Below, piece after piece: positions 1-7,842 of a DNA stretch of 64,000 nucleotides (the stretch's first letter is position 1; every line of letters begins with the position of its first letter). The DNA comes from an uncultured Sphingomonadaceae bacterium (GTDB lineage: Bacteria > Pseudomonadota > Alphaproteobacteria > Sphingomonadales > Sphingomonadaceae): the NCBI GenBank assembly GCA_947499255.1, contig CANMNF010000002.1, forward strand, positions 508,430-572,429. The letters run 5' to 3'. A program made the translations under genes and the position numbers. The notes under the pieces are model-generated. The model worked only from the letters and a program-made list of their open reading frames with translations. It did no database searches and was not told the origin of the DNA.

Positions 1-211
1 CCAATACAAATTTGATCTCGATGACGCTGCCGAACCGGACGATTCGGTAAGTGAAACGCAGGGCGTTAAACTGGTCGTCGATCCGGTTAGCCTTGATCTG
101 GTTTCTGGCAGCGTGGTTGATTTTGTCGAATCGCTGGGCGGAGCGGCATTCCGGGTGGAAAATCCGCAAGCTGCTGCTGGTTGTGGATGCGGGTCGAGCT
201 TTGGCATCTAG
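1..211 (+). CDS. IscA/ErpA-type iron-sulfur cluster carrier (3' end only)
   Basis: Only the last 69 residues are inside the window; the reading frame enters at base 2 and ends with TAG at 209-211. The fragment ends in CGCGSSF, the C-terminal paired-cysteine motif of A-type Fe-S carriers (HesB/IscA/ErpA), preceded by the family-like pattern LDLVSGSVVDFVE. Such proteins pass Fe-S clusters to apo-enzymes in the cytoplasm. The third cluster cysteine would lie upstream of the window, so IscA, ErpA and SufA cannot be told apart. The stop codon overlaps the GTG start of xth by one base, suggesting one transcript. Confidence 0.8.
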   Translation, partial: QYKFDLDDAAEPDDSVSETQGVKLVVDPVSLDLVSGSVVDFVESLGGAAFRVENPQAAAGCGCGSSFGI

Positions 212-984
212 TGAAAATCGCCAGCTTCAATATTAACGGCGTTAAAGCGCGGCTGCCGCGCCTTAAAGAATGGCTGCAGGAACAACGTCCCAAAGTCGCT
301 TGTTTGCAGGAGGTGAAGAGCCAGGACGCCAACTTCCCTGTCAGCGAATTTACCGATATCGGCTATAACGCGATCTGGCATGGCCAGAAAAGCTTCAATG
401 GCGTTGCCATCCTTGTGGACGGCGAAGAACCGCTAGAAATGCAGCGCGGACTTCCCGGCGATGATGAAGACGAGCAGGCACGGTATCTCGAAGCTGATGT
501 GACCGGTGTGCGGATTTGCAATCTGTATCTGCCCAATGGCAACCCGCTTCCCGGTCCGAAATTTGATTACAAGCTGGCATGGATGGAGCGGTTGCAGACG
601 CGATTGCGCGAATTGCAAAGCTTAGAACAACCCACCGTCGTGCTGGGCGACTTCAATGTTATTCCTGAAGACAAGGATGTGTGGTCGACCAAAGCGATGG
701 CATCCGATGCGCTGATGCAGCCAGAATCGCGCGATGCCTATCGCCGTCTGCTCAACGATGGTTGGACCGATGCGATCGACACGCTTAACCCGCGCGGCGG
801 CGTTTGGACGTTTTGGGATTATCAGGCCGGAGCCTGGCAGCGCGATCATGGCTTTCGCATTGATCACATGCTGCTATCGCCAGAATGCGCAGACCGTTTG
901 GTCGCAGCCGGCGTCGATAAAGAATATCGCGGCCGCGAAAAGGCGAGCGACCACGCGCCTGTATGGGTTGAATTGCGCGATTAA
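211..984 (+). CDS. xth: Exodeoxyribonuclease III
   Basis: A 257-residue EEP-fold nuclease, normal length for the Xth family, which cuts abasic sites and removes 3' blocking groups in base-excision repair. The GTG at 211 gives the conserved N-terminus VKIASFNINGVK; an in-frame GTG further up would overlap the preceding gene. Visible catalytic elements are N7 in SFNING, E34 in LQEVKS, GDFNVIP in the middle and SDHAPVW near the C-terminus (Asp-His pair). It starts on the last base of the upstream Fe-S carrier stop codon and ends facing the minus-strand cell wall hydrolase. Confidence 0.95.
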   Translation: MKIASFNINGVKARLPRLKEWLQEQRPKVACLQEVKSQDANFPVSEFTDIGYNAIWHGQKSFNGVAILVDGEEPLEMQRGLPGDDEDEQARYLEADVTGVRICNLYLPNGNPLPGPKFDYKLAWMERLQTRLRELQSLEQPTVVLGDFNVIPEDKDVWSTKAMASDALMQPESRDAYRRLLNDGWTDAIDTLNPRGGVWTFWDYQAGAWQRDHGFRIDHMLLSPECADRLVAAGVDKEYRGREKASDHAPVWVELRD

Positions 985-985
985 A

Positions 986-1007
986 GGCGGGCCGTTTCCA
1001 GCCCGCC
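986..1007. terminator. GC-rich hairpin between convergent genes
   Basis: GGCGGGC (986-992) pairs perfectly with GCCCGCC (1001-1007) across an 8-base loop, directly between the ends of xth and the convergent cell wall hydrolase. Read on the minus strand the hairpin is followed by TTTAAT, a weak U-tract, so it is probably a terminator for the minus-strand gene; on the plus strand no T-run follows. Confidence 0.45.
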
Positions 1008-1014
1008 CATATAA

Positions 1015-1680
1015 TCAACGATAAAAGATGTGGCTGTCGATGCGCGCGCGGGTCGTTTTATGGCGGGCCCAGCGCGGTTTTACATAAGTCGCGTGAAAAT
1101 ACAGCGCATCGTCTGCTTCGCTTTCCCACATATCACGGTGCGCGATGCGGGCGATGGCGCGGGCGCGGTTCCATGCAGCAGAACCAGCATTGGGCTGCGG
1201 AATGCGGCCACCACGAACAAAAGAGAATTGCGCGCGCTGTGTAACAACTGAACAATAATCGTCGGGGAACTGGGCGTGGTCGGCACGGTTGATCACCACT
1301 TTCGCCACTGCCAGCTGGCCTGCGAGCGGTTCACCACGTGCTTCAAAATATACGGCTTGCGCCAGACAGCGCACTTCGCGGGACATCTCTTCGCTCACAG
1401 CCGTGGTCGCGACGAGCTCGCGCAGGGAGTTGGCATCAGTGGTTAAGTCTACCGGAGCGCTATCTTCAGGAATGTCTTGGACGACTTCGCTGGCGACAAA
1501 GCGGATTGCAGGGGCGTTATCGCCTGCGGATTGTGTTTCGATATTGGCGATGTCAGCTTGAACACTTTCAGCTTCCACCTGATCTTGCGCGACTGCGCCG
1601 ACGCCATAGGCACCGAAACCCGTTCCGAGCAAAACCATAGCCGTGGCTGCTGCCACGGTGCGCTTATATCCAAATTTCAT
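1015..1680 (-). CDS. SleB-type cell wall hydrolase (Hydrolase_2 family)
   Basis: This 221-residue protein has an N-terminal hydrophobic export segment (about residues 8-30), then a low-complexity acidic linker, then a Hydrolase_2/SleB-like catalytic domain from about residue 100. The family signature YFEARGEP includes the presumed catalytic glutamate at E113, followed by GQLAVAKVVINRA and the Phe/Ser/His-rich C-terminal half. The family cleaves peptidoglycan glycan strands in the periplasm. It is convergent with xth and appears to be a single-gene unit with its promoter in 1681-1889. The substrate bond is inferred from the family only. Confidence 0.88.
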   Translation of the reverse strand: MKFGYKRTVAAATAMVLLGTGFGAYGVGAVAQDQVEAESVQADIANIETQSAGDNAPAIRFVASEVVQDIPEDSAPVDLTTDANSLRELVATTAVSEEMSREVRCLAQAVYFEARGEPLAGQLAVAKVVINRADHAQFPDDYCSVVTQRAQFSFVRGGRIPQPNAGSAAWNRARAIARIAHRDMWESEADDALYFHATYVKPRWARHKTTRARIDSHIFYR

Positions 1681-1811
1681 CTATCTCTTACTTCTCGGCG
1701 GTGAGAAACGTAATCAGGTCTGTTGTCGCGGAGGCCTTAAACTCATGGCCATATCTGCCGCGCTTACTTTTGGTGACCTGTCAGTCGCTCCCCGTCTGCG
1801 CACCTTAAGCA

Positions 1812-1827
1812 CCGACACCATTGTCGG
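1812..1827. other. Short perfect hairpin in the 1681-1889 intergenic gap
   Basis: CCGACA (1812-1817) and TGTCGG (1822-1827) flank a four-base loop CCAT. It lies between the DUF1491 gene end and the cell wall hydrolase start, both on the minus strand. No U-tract follows on either strand, so a terminator function is weak. Nothing else recognisable was seen in this 209-bp gap. Confidence 0.25.
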
Positions 1828-1889
1828 CCACCAAAGGCATACGCTTGTGAGTGAAAGTCGAGCGCCAAATAGCGATCAATGCCTGAATG

Positions 1890-2231
1890 TCAATTGACCC
1901 CAGGGTTTATGTCCAGGACCTTCTCCGCATTATGGACATCGCACTCAAGCACCCACAGATCAGCATCCTGTTGCCCGCGTTTTGTATAATACTCAGTAAA
2001 TTCTTGAGGGTTTTCAGGGTCTTGGGTCTTGGAAAGCACCCAATGTCGGCCTCCATCTAGGCTTGGCATACGCTCATAAGCACGCAAGTTTGTGCCATTT
2101 TCGCAACATATTATAAGCAAGGTTCCCGCATCGCGTTCACCCTTGGACAGCACCATTGCGAAGCCTCCCGCAGCCTGAATCGCCCGGATCATCCCCGAAA
2201 CTTCCAAATGAGCTGGAATCCTGTCATCCAT
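1890..2231 (-). CDS. DUF1491 family protein
   Basis: A 113-residue protein matching the pattern I know for DUF1491, a small family confined largely to alphaproteobacteria: RIPAHLEVSGMIRAIQAAGG at the start, then DAGTLLIICCENG and a C-terminal DLWVLECDV. No function is established. It lies 30 bp downstream of the hotdog thioesterase gene on the same strand, so it is probably the last gene of a ptsN-thioesterase-DUF1491 unit. There is no signal peptide or membrane segment, so it is likely cytoplasmic. Confidence 0.8.
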   Translation of the reverse strand: MDDRIPAHLEVSGMIRAIQAAGGFAMVLSKGERDAGTLLIICCENGTNLRAYERMPSLDGGRHWVLSKTQDPENPQEFTEYYTKRGQQDADLWVLECDVHNAEKVLDINPGVN

Positions 2232-2261
2232 TACATCACCATCCTGCCCTATCGACCCTTA

Positions 2262-2747
2262 CTAGGCGTGATAGCCCGATAGGCTGGCAAGCGGGATACG
2301 CGATCGCATGAATGTGCCTGTGCCGCGGCCGATTTCGTCACCTTCTTCATCAAGCAAATGCGCCTCGGCCACAAAAACGCGGCGCTTGCCACTAATCCAG
2401 CGGCCTTCAGCGATGACTTTGCCCGTCTTCAAAGGCTTGGTAAAATGAAGGTTGAAGCCTGTAGTCAGCAAAAAGCGGTCCGAAACCAGTGTGTTGGCCG
2501 CGTAAAAAGCTGCATCGTCGAGCATTTTGAAATAGATTGTGCCATGCGCTGCGCCAGCGGCGTGATGCATCCGCTCATCGGCATCAAAGGTGATGCGCGC
2601 CACGCCCTTTTCAGGGATCGCCATTTGCGAACGGAACATCGCATTGATTGGCGCTGAGGAATAAAGGTTTTCAAGCGCACGATAGTGCCCTTGGGCCCCC
2701 TGGCCTGCATCAACACCGTCGTGGGGGCCGTTATCAGGCGGCGTCAC
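2262..2747 (-). CDS. PaaI-type hotdog-fold thioesterase
   Basis: The 161-residue protein carries the hotdog pattern HHAAGAAHGTIYFKMLDDAAF, where the His/Gly-rich turn followed by an acidic helix resembles PaaI/YbgC acyl-CoA thioesterases, and a second half FTKPLKTGKVIAEG typical of the fold. It probably hydrolyses an acyl-CoA thioester, substrate unknown. Its ATG overlaps the 3' end of ptsN by 14 bases, so it is translationally coupled to ptsN. DUF1491 follows after 30 bp. Confidence 0.8.
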   Translation of the reverse strand: MTPPDNGPHDGVDAGQGAQGHYRALENLYSSAPINAMFRSQMAIPEKGVARITFDADERMHHAAGAAHGTIYFKMLDDAAFYAANTLVSDRFLLTTGFNLHFTKPLKTGKVIAEGRWISGKRRVFVAEAHLLDEEGDEIGRGTGTFMRSRIPLASLSGYHA

Positions 2748-3195
2748 GATCCGTCACATTAGCAATCAGACCATAAAGCGCATCGGCATCAGGCGCTTCG
2801 CTTAGCGCTTCGTGCATACGATCATCGCGCACCAATCGCGATACAGCCGCAAGCGCATGAAGGTGCTTCACCCCGCTATTGTCAGGAGACAACAAACCAA
2901 ACACCAGATCGACAGGCATTCCATCGGACGCCTCAAAAGCAACAGGCCGCGCCAATTTGGCAAACGATGCAATAGGGCGGCGAAGATTGGGAAAGCGAGC
3001 ATGCGGAATGGCAACGCCGCGTCCAAAGCCGGTGCTGCCCAGCCGCTCCCGCTCTGTCAGCTGTTCCAGCACCTGCGTGCGGTCAAGGCTCCATGCCTGA
3101 GCGAACAAGCCGCTCAAATCATCGAGAATTTCGTCCTTATTATCCGATTCAATCAATGAGACCGCTTCGGGTTTGATCGCAAATATTCCGTTCAT
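2734..3195 (-). CDS. ptsN: Nitrogen PTS EIIA protein
   Basis: This is a 153-residue EIIA-Ntr domain protein, the terminal phosphoacceptor of the PTS-Ntr relay (PtsP-NPr-PtsN), which regulates nitrogen, potassium and envelope functions rather than transporting sugar. The phosphorylated histidine is visible as H65 in VAIPHARFP, followed by the conserved hydrophobic core strand with DLVFGLLSP. Length is normal. A terminator-like hairpin separates it from hpf upstream, so ptsN may have its own promoter in 3196-3322. hpf-ptsN adjacency is widespread in proteobacteria. Confidence 0.93.
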   Translation of the reverse strand: MNGIFAIKPEAVSLIESDNKDEILDDLSGLFAQAWSLDRTQVLEQLTERERLGSTGFGRGVAIPHARFPNLRRPIASFAKLARPVAFEASDGMPVDLVFGLLSPDNSGVKHLHALAAVSRLVRDDRMHEALSEAPDADALYGLIANVTDRDAA

Positions 3196-3216
3196 GTCAC
3201 TTCGACTTTATCATTT

Positions 3217-3254
3217 TCAAAAGGTCCGCGCAGCCGCCCAAAGGCGCCGCGGAC
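3217..3254 (-). terminator. Intrinsic terminator after hpf
   Basis: On the minus strand GTCCGCG (3254-3248) pairs with CGCGGAC (3230-3224), with a second internal pairing of GGCGCC-type bases, and the stem is followed by CTTTTG. It lies between the hpf stop and the ptsN start, so it probably ends or attenuates the hpf transcript. Confidence 0.55.
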
Positions 3255-3322
3255 GCGATTTCACATCGATGTCCTACATAAAATGGCTGTTCATCCCCTC
3301 AAGCTTTCCCGCGCTTTTGCGT

Positions 3323-3892
3323 TCAGGAAGGCTCTACCCAACCAATGGAACCATCGGGACGGCGATAGACCATATTATGCCGTCCAGTGCCAGCGTTTTT
3401 GAAAAACAGCGCGCTGGTATGCCGCAAATCGAGCTCCATCACGGCATCTGAAACGCTAACCTCTGGAATATCGATGCGCGTTTCCGCAATGATGGGAGGC
3501 GCATCGTAAGCGACCTCTTCCTCGCTCTCCACCTCGGCAGCTTCGAAGATCGTGTAGGCAGCATCTTCGCGCTCCATGGCATGGGCGGCCTGTTCGTGGC
3601 GATCTTTGAGGCGTCGCTTATAGCGGCGCAGCTGTTTTTCGATTTTTTCTGCGGCTTGATCAAATGCGGCGTGCGCATCATGCGCTTGCCCGTGGCTTTT
3701 GAGAATTAAGCCGTGATTGACGTGCAGAATGATATCGGCGGCGAACGCGTTGGCGGGCGCTTTTCCAAAAGTGACGGTGGAGGATAGGGCGCGGCTGAAA
3801 TGTTTATCGACGATGGTTTCCATGCGACCCGATGCATGGTCCTGCAATGCCGAGCCAGTGTCCACCTGATGTCCAGACACGCGAATATCCAT
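3323..3892 (-). CDS. hpf: Ribosome hibernation promoting factor, long form
   Basis: The start is placed at the ATG of MDIRVSGHQVDTG because AAGGAG lies six bases upstream; the open frame extends further but lacks family similarity. The 189-residue product has the S30AE/HPF N-terminal domain (about 1-105, with the DVEITVHF-like strand MDIRVSGHQ and a basic helix KQLRRYKRRLKD) and a C-terminal dimerisation domain ending RRPDGSIGWVEP. Long HPF dimerises 70S ribosomes into 100S particles in stationary phase. Neighbouring ptsN is the usual partner gene. Confidence 0.92.
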   Translation of the reverse strand: MDIRVSGHQVDTGSALQDHASGRMETIVDKHFSRALSSTVTFGKAPANAFAADIILHVNHGLILKSHGQAHDAHAAFDQAAEKIEKQLRRYKRRLKDRHEQAAHAMEREDAAYTIFEAAEVESEEEVAYDAPPIIAETRIDIPEVSVSDAVMELDLRHTSALFFKNAGTGRHNMVYRRPDGSIGWVEPS

Positions 3893-3942
3893 ATGCTCAC
3901 TCCTTAAGGTCTTCTCTCCCGCGCCAGACTGAAGACGATCGG

Positions 3943-4632
3943 TTAAGATCCCTGAGTCCAAAGCGGCTTTTGCAACTTTGCAAGAAAGGCGGTGTGTCGT
4001 GCAAGCTCTTGTGCTGTTGCAGCATGTGGCCGCGGGGCGCGATATTCGCCCGTCTTTGGCATGAAACGCGCAACTTCCACTGCGCTTTCAGTATCTTCGC
4101 TTGCCAGTTCAAGCCCGATCTGCCGGCCGCCTGTAAGCTCAACATAAACTTGCGCCAACAGCTCAGCATCAAGCAAAGCGCCGTGCAGCACACGGTGGCT
4201 ACGGTCTATCCCGTAGCGAGAGCACAAGGCATCAAGAGTATGTTTGGCTCCCGGATGACGTTTGCGCGCAATGGCGAGCGTATCAATCATCCGGTCAAGA
4301 TTGATCTTGTCCAAACCACAGGCGTTCAACTCGGCGTTGAGAAAGCCAAAATCGAACTGCGCATTGTGTGCCACCAGATTGGCATCACCCAAAAATTCCA
4401 GCAATTCACCCGCGCCATCTTTGAATAAGGGTTTGTCAGAGAGGAAACTGGCGGAAAGGCCGTGAATCTTCTCTGCCGAAGCGGGCATATCGCGTTCAGG
4501 ATTGTAATAAGCGTGAAAATCGCGGCCTGTGGCGACGCGGTTGACCATTTCGATGCAGCCAATTTCCACCATGCGATCCCCTGTTGCAGGATCAAAGCCG
4601 GTGGTTTCGGTATCGAAGATAATTTCGCGCAT
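3943..4632 (-). CDS. dnaQ: DNA polymerase III epsilon subunit (proofreading exonuclease)
   Basis: A 229-residue DEDDh exonuclease. The start MREIIFDTETTG is chosen because it places the catalytic D7 and E9 at the usual N-terminal position; the longer frame adds 12 unrelated residues. Further motifs are AHNAQFDFGFL (ExoII) and HGALLDAELLAQ (ExoIII, His-x4-Asp). It removes mismatched 3' ends during replication. It is the last gene of the ppsR-maf-aroE-coaE-dnaQ series, 36 bp after coaE. This five-gene order beside the origin is widespread in alphaproteobacteria. Confidence 0.94.
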   Translation of the reverse strand: MREIIFDTETTGFDPATGDRMVEIGCIEMVNRVATGRDFHAYYNPERDMPASAEKIHGLSASFLSDKPLFKDGAGELLEFLGDANLVAHNAQFDFGFLNAELNACGLDKINLDRMIDTLAIARKRHPGAKHTLDALCSRYGIDRSHRVLHGALLDAELLAQVYVELTGGRQIGLELASEDTESAVEVARFMPKTGEYRAPRPHAATAQELARHTAFLAKLQKPLWTQGS

Positions 4633-4668
4633 ACTGGTCTTATTGAGCCGCAGATCTGGCAAGTGCAA

Positions 4669-5265
4669 CTAGGTAGAAAGCTTGTCCACCAGAGCTTTGA
4701 CCTGCGCCGCTGTCGCTTCCAGCGTGGTGCCGGTATCAATGATGTGATCGGCGCGGGCGCGCTTTTCGCTATCGGGCATTTGCAAAGCCAGGATATGGGC
4801 AAACTTTTCCTCGGTCATGCCGGGACGGGCCAGAACACGCTTTTCCTGCGTATCCTGCGATGCTGTCACGACAGCAATTTGATCCACATCGCCCGCGCCA
4901 CCTTTTTCAAACAAGAGCGGAATGTCGAACACAACCAACGCGGCATTGTTGTGTTGAGCCAAAAATGCCTCACGCTGCGCACGCACTGCAGGATGCACAA
5001 TCGCCTCAAGCTCAGCCAGCGCATCGTCATCGCCAAAAACGATTGTACCAAGTTTGGCACGCAAAACGCCATTTTCGTCTGTGCTGCCGGGAAACGCCGC
5101 TTCGATTGCAGGCAATAACGCGCCATCAGGCCCTTGCAGCTGCCGCACCACGCTATCCGCATCGAAAACCGGCACGCCTGCCTGGGCAAACATGGCCGCA
5201 ACGGTGCTTTTGCCCATGCCGATTGAACCGGTGAGGCCCAGGATCAAAGGACGCTTTTCCCTCAT
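4669..5265 (-). CDS. coaE: Dephospho-CoA kinase
   Basis: The 198-residue protein begins with a clear P-loop, GSIGMGKS at residues 13-20, and continues with the CoaE pattern VPVFDADSVVRQL and LVVFDIPLLFE. It phosphorylates dephospho-CoA at the ribose 3' position, the last step of coenzyme A synthesis. Its ATG overlaps the aroE stop by four bases, so the two are translationally coupled. Confidence 0.95.
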   Translation of the reverse strand: MREKRPLILGLTGSIGMGKSTVAAMFAQAGVPVFDADSVVRQLQGPDGALLPAIEAAFPGSTDENGVLRAKLGTIVFGDDDALAELEAIVHPAVRAQREAFLAQHNNAALVVFDIPLLFEKGGAGDVDQIAVVTASQDTQEKRVLARPGMTEEKFAHILALQMPDSEKRARADHIIDTGTTLEATAAQVKALVDKLST

Positions 5266-6122
5266 ACCATCAATTTGGCGCGCAAAGCGGCATCATTGTC
5301 ATCGCGCGGCGCATCTTGTCCGAAGAACTTAACAAACGCCGCTGCTGCCTGACCGATCAGCATAGTATAGCCATCAATCGTGCGATATCCGGCAGCGCGC
5401 GCATTCTGCAGCAATGGTGTGTCCAGCGGGCTGGTGACGATGTCGTATACAAAGCTGCCCGGCGGCGCATGGCTCATATCAAAGGCAAGCGGGGGCTGTC
5501 CGGTCATGCCAAGCGGGCTGGCATTGACCACCAGATCAAAACATCCTTCGCGGTCATCAAAGACAAAGTCTGTCTTTTGCGCAAAGTGAGATAGCGACGC
5601 AACGTGATGTTCGCCATTTGGCGCAAGCTCATCCAACAAAGCGCGCGCTTTGGCTTCATTGCGACCAGCCAGCACGAGCGTCACATTGTGCTGCGCCAAA
5701 GCAACGATGATCGCCCGCGCAGCACCGCCTGTCCCCATAATGCGCGCCATGCGAAACAGGTGCTGTTTTTTTAGCTCTGCGCTGAGCGGTTCAAGGAAGC
5801 CGGCCGCATCGGTGTTGAAACCAGACAAAGTGCCATCGGCTTGCGCAACAACAGTGTTTACCGCGCCAATCTGTTTTGCTGCTGGGTCCAGCCGATCGCA
5901 AAAGGCCATAATGTCCTGCTTATGCGGCATGGTGACATTGCAACCGCGCCAATCGGGATCGGCTTTGCGCGCGGCGATATAGTCTTCCAGCTCGCCAGCT
6001 TTTACATGACAGGTTTGATACCGGGCATCGATACCCAACCGATCCAGCCAGTGCCCATGGATCAGCGGCGATTTGGACTGCGCAATCGGATCACCGATAA
6101 CTTCGGCATACGGCACGCTCAT
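5262..6122 (-). CDS. aroE: Shikimate 5-dehydrogenase
   Basis: At 286 residues this fits AroE. Substrate-binding S16-K17-S18 appears in [11 protein letters not shown], the catalytic lysine K68 in NVTMPHKQD, and D105 in GFNTDAAGF; the NADP-binding turn is GTGGAARAI. It reduces 3-dehydroshikimate in aromatic amino acid synthesis. The start overlaps the maf stop by four bases and the stop overlaps the coaE start by four, so it sits mid-operon. Confidence 0.95.
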   Translation of the reverse strand: MSVPYAEVIGDPIAQSKSPLIHGHWLDRLGIDARYQTCHVKAGELEDYIAARKADPDWRGCNVTMPHKQDIMAFCDRLDPAAKQIGAVNTVVAQADGTLSGFNTDAAGFLEPLSAELKKQHLFRMARIMGTGGAARAIIVALAQHNVTLVLAGRNEAKARALLDELAPNGEHHVASLSHFAQKTDFVFDDREGCFDLVVNASPLGMTGQPPLAFDMSHAPPGSFVYDIVTSPLDTPLLQNARAAGYRTIDGYTMLIGQAAAAFVKFFGQDAPRDDNDAALRAKLMV

Positions 6123-6697
6123 CGCGGCAATTCTCCATATTCGCGCAAGACCTCCAATAGCGGCAAAAGCGGCATACCAAGCACGGTGAAATGGCTGCCT
6201 TCGATGGTTTCAAACAACTGTATGCCACGCGCTTCGATACGAAATACGCCCACGCAATATCCGACTTCAGGCCATTCCGCGTCCAAATACGAAGCAATAA
6301 ACTCCTCAGACAATGGACGCACTTTCAAACGAGCAAGCGCAGCGTGGCTCCAAACCACACTGCCATCACGAACAAGGGCGGCAGCGGCATGCAATTCCAT
6401 CGCTCGGCCAGAAAAATAGCGCAAATGTTCAGCCGCCTCGGATCGATCCTGAGGCTTATTAAAGCGGCGCCCTTCGACCACGATGAGGGAATCGCTTCCC
6501 AGCACAAGCGACGCGTCGCAGTGGACAGCAAGCGCTTTTGCTTTAGCCAAAGCGAGCGCGATATCGGCTGGCGCAGCACCTTCCAGCCTGGCTTCTATAG
6601 CGCGCTCATCAAGATCAGCAGGGCGCGCTTCAAACGCCACTCCCGCATCGCGCAACATCGCCTGACGCGAAGCGGATTTGGACGCGAGGATAATCAT
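6119..6697 (-). CDS. maf: Maf-family nucleotide pyrophosphatase
   Basis: The 192-residue protein has the Maf signature [12 protein letters not shown] at residues 4-15 and a conserved middle motif [12 protein letters not shown]. Maf proteins hydrolyse non-canonical or modified nucleoside triphosphates (for example dTTP/UTP or m7GTP subtypes) and are linked to septum arrest. Which subtype applies is not clear from motif reading alone. It shares one base with the end of ppsR and four with aroE. Confidence 0.92.
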   Translation of the reverse strand: MIILASKSASRQAMLRDAGVAFEARPADLDERAIEARLEGAAPADIALALAKAKALAVHCDASLVLGSDSLIVVEGRRFNKPQDRSEAAEHLRYFSGRAMELHAAAALVRDGSVVWSHAALARLKVRPLSEEFIASYLDAEWPEVGYCVGVFRIEARGIQLFETIEGSHFTVLGMPLLPLLEVLREYGELPR

Positions 6698-7542
6698 CAG
6701 ATCGGCTTTGGACCAACGCGCGGCGGGATATCGCGCTTCTCACGTTCTTGATATAGGCGGATCACAGCCGCTGCAGTCTCCTCAATCGAACGCCGGGTCA
6801 CATCGATCACCGGCCAGCCATTGTCTGCATACATGCGCCGCGCAAAGGCCACTTCCTTGCGAACCCGCTCATCATCGACATAGGCGCTTTCGGTCGTCTC
6901 ATTGAGCGATAGCAGCCGATTGCGGCGGATCTGCACCAAACGCTCAGGTGCAGTGGTGAGGCCTACCACCATGGGGCTGCCAAGTTTATAGAGCGACGGC
7001 GGCGGCGGGCTTTCAACAACCAGCGGAATATTGGCAACTTTGAACCCGCGATTGGCCAAATAGATGCTGGTCGGCGTTTTGGACGTTCGCGAAACGCCAG
7101 CCAGAACGATGTCTGCTTCTTCCCAGTTCTCCCACCCCACACCATCATCATGCGCAATGGTAAACTGGATCGCATCGACACGGTCAAAATACGCTTGATC
7201 CATCACATGCTGACGGCCCGGACGGCCATGCGCCTCTTGCCCAAGCCGTTCTTCAAGCGCCAAAGTCACCGCATCAAGCGCGGCGACATGGGGCAGGCCC
7301 AGCGTGCGGCACCGTTCTTCAAGGCGTTCCCGGATGGATTCGTTCACAACCGTATGCAGCACCAGACCGGGATTGGCCTTGAACTCTTCCAAAACCCGGT
7401 CAAGATGATTGCGAGAGCGGACCATCGGCCAAAAATGGCGCACCACTTCGCTATCATCGAATTGCGCAAGCGCAGCTTTGGCGAGCATTTCCAGCGTTTC
7501 GCCAGTGCTGTCAGACAGAAGGTGGAGGTGTAGGCGTGCCAT
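6697..7542 (-). CDS. ppsR: PPDK/PEP synthase regulatory kinase-phosphorylase (DUF299)
   Basis: A 281-residue DUF299 protein with SDSTGET at residues 10-16 and the P-loop-like GVSRTSKTP at 149-157. Members phosphorylate (ADP-dependent) and dephosphorylate (Pi-dependent) pyruvate phosphate dikinase or PEP synthase, controlling PEP/pyruvate flux. It is the first gene of a minus-strand operon with maf, aroE, coaE and dnaQ. Its homologue (RP001-type gene) borders the replication origin opposite hemE in Caulobacter and Rickettsia, the same arrangement as here. Confidence 0.92.
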   Translation of the reverse strand: MARLHLHLLSDSTGETLEMLAKAALAQFDDSEVVRHFWPMVRSRNHLDRVLEEFKANPGLVLHTVVNESIRERLEERCRTLGLPHVAALDAVTLALEERLGQEAHGRPGRQHVMDQAYFDRVDAIQFTIAHDDGVGWENWEEADIVLAGVSRTSKTPTSIYLANRGFKVANIPLVVESPPPPSLYKLGSPMVVGLTTAPERLVQIRRNRLLSLNETTESAYVDDERVRKEVAFARRMYADNGWPVIDVTRRSIEETAAAVIRLYQEREKRDIPPRVGPKPI

Positions 7543-7842
7543 GTGGATGAATTAGGGCATAAACCACGGCAGAAGGCTGCGGACAAGTATGGGATGCAAT
7601 TGCTTCCTCGCTAACATGTGTTTTGCCAGCCCACTTATCATCAGGCACCAGCGGATTTAGACAGCTTGTGAATAGCGCGCAGAACTTGCGTTTGACATCG
7701 CCAATGCGCGAGTCGAACCACCGCAAGGTCTGTTCAAGCCGGGACAAATCAGGCAGAGACTGACAAGTCCCACAATCCACAGGACCAACAGACTCCATCA
7801 TCCTTTTATATAAACATTATTTTATTGGATTGATCTCTCACG
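7543..7842. other. Candidate chromosomal replication origin (oriC), 300-bp gene-free gap
   Basis: No convincing gene fills this gap between divergent ppsR and hemE. It holds three DnaA-box-like nonamers: TGTGGATGA at 7542-7550 (one mismatch from TTATCCACA on the complement), TGTGAATAG at 7667-7675 (one mismatch from TGTGNATAA) and CAATCCACA at 7773-7781 (two mismatches). Bases 7801-7840 are about 78 percent A+T, far above the surroundings, and suit a DNA-unwinding element. Established: in Caulobacter and Rickettsia the origin lies between hemE and the ppsR/RP001 homologue. That it is the origin here is inference. Confidence 0.6.
7803..7830. other. AT-rich tract, candidate DNA-unwinding element and/or hemE promoter
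   Basis: A run of almost only A and T, including TTTTATATAAA and ATTATTTTATT, sits 12 to 40 bases before the hemE start. It may be the unwinding element of the candidate origin, the hemE -10 region, or both; sequence alone does not separate these. Confidence 0.45.

Noticed and set aside
7511-7801. 96-residue minus-strand open frame in the candidate origin, overlapping the ppsR 5' end
   Set aside because: No recognisable family; it overlaps a real gene start and DnaA-box-like sequence, and codon usage gives no support.
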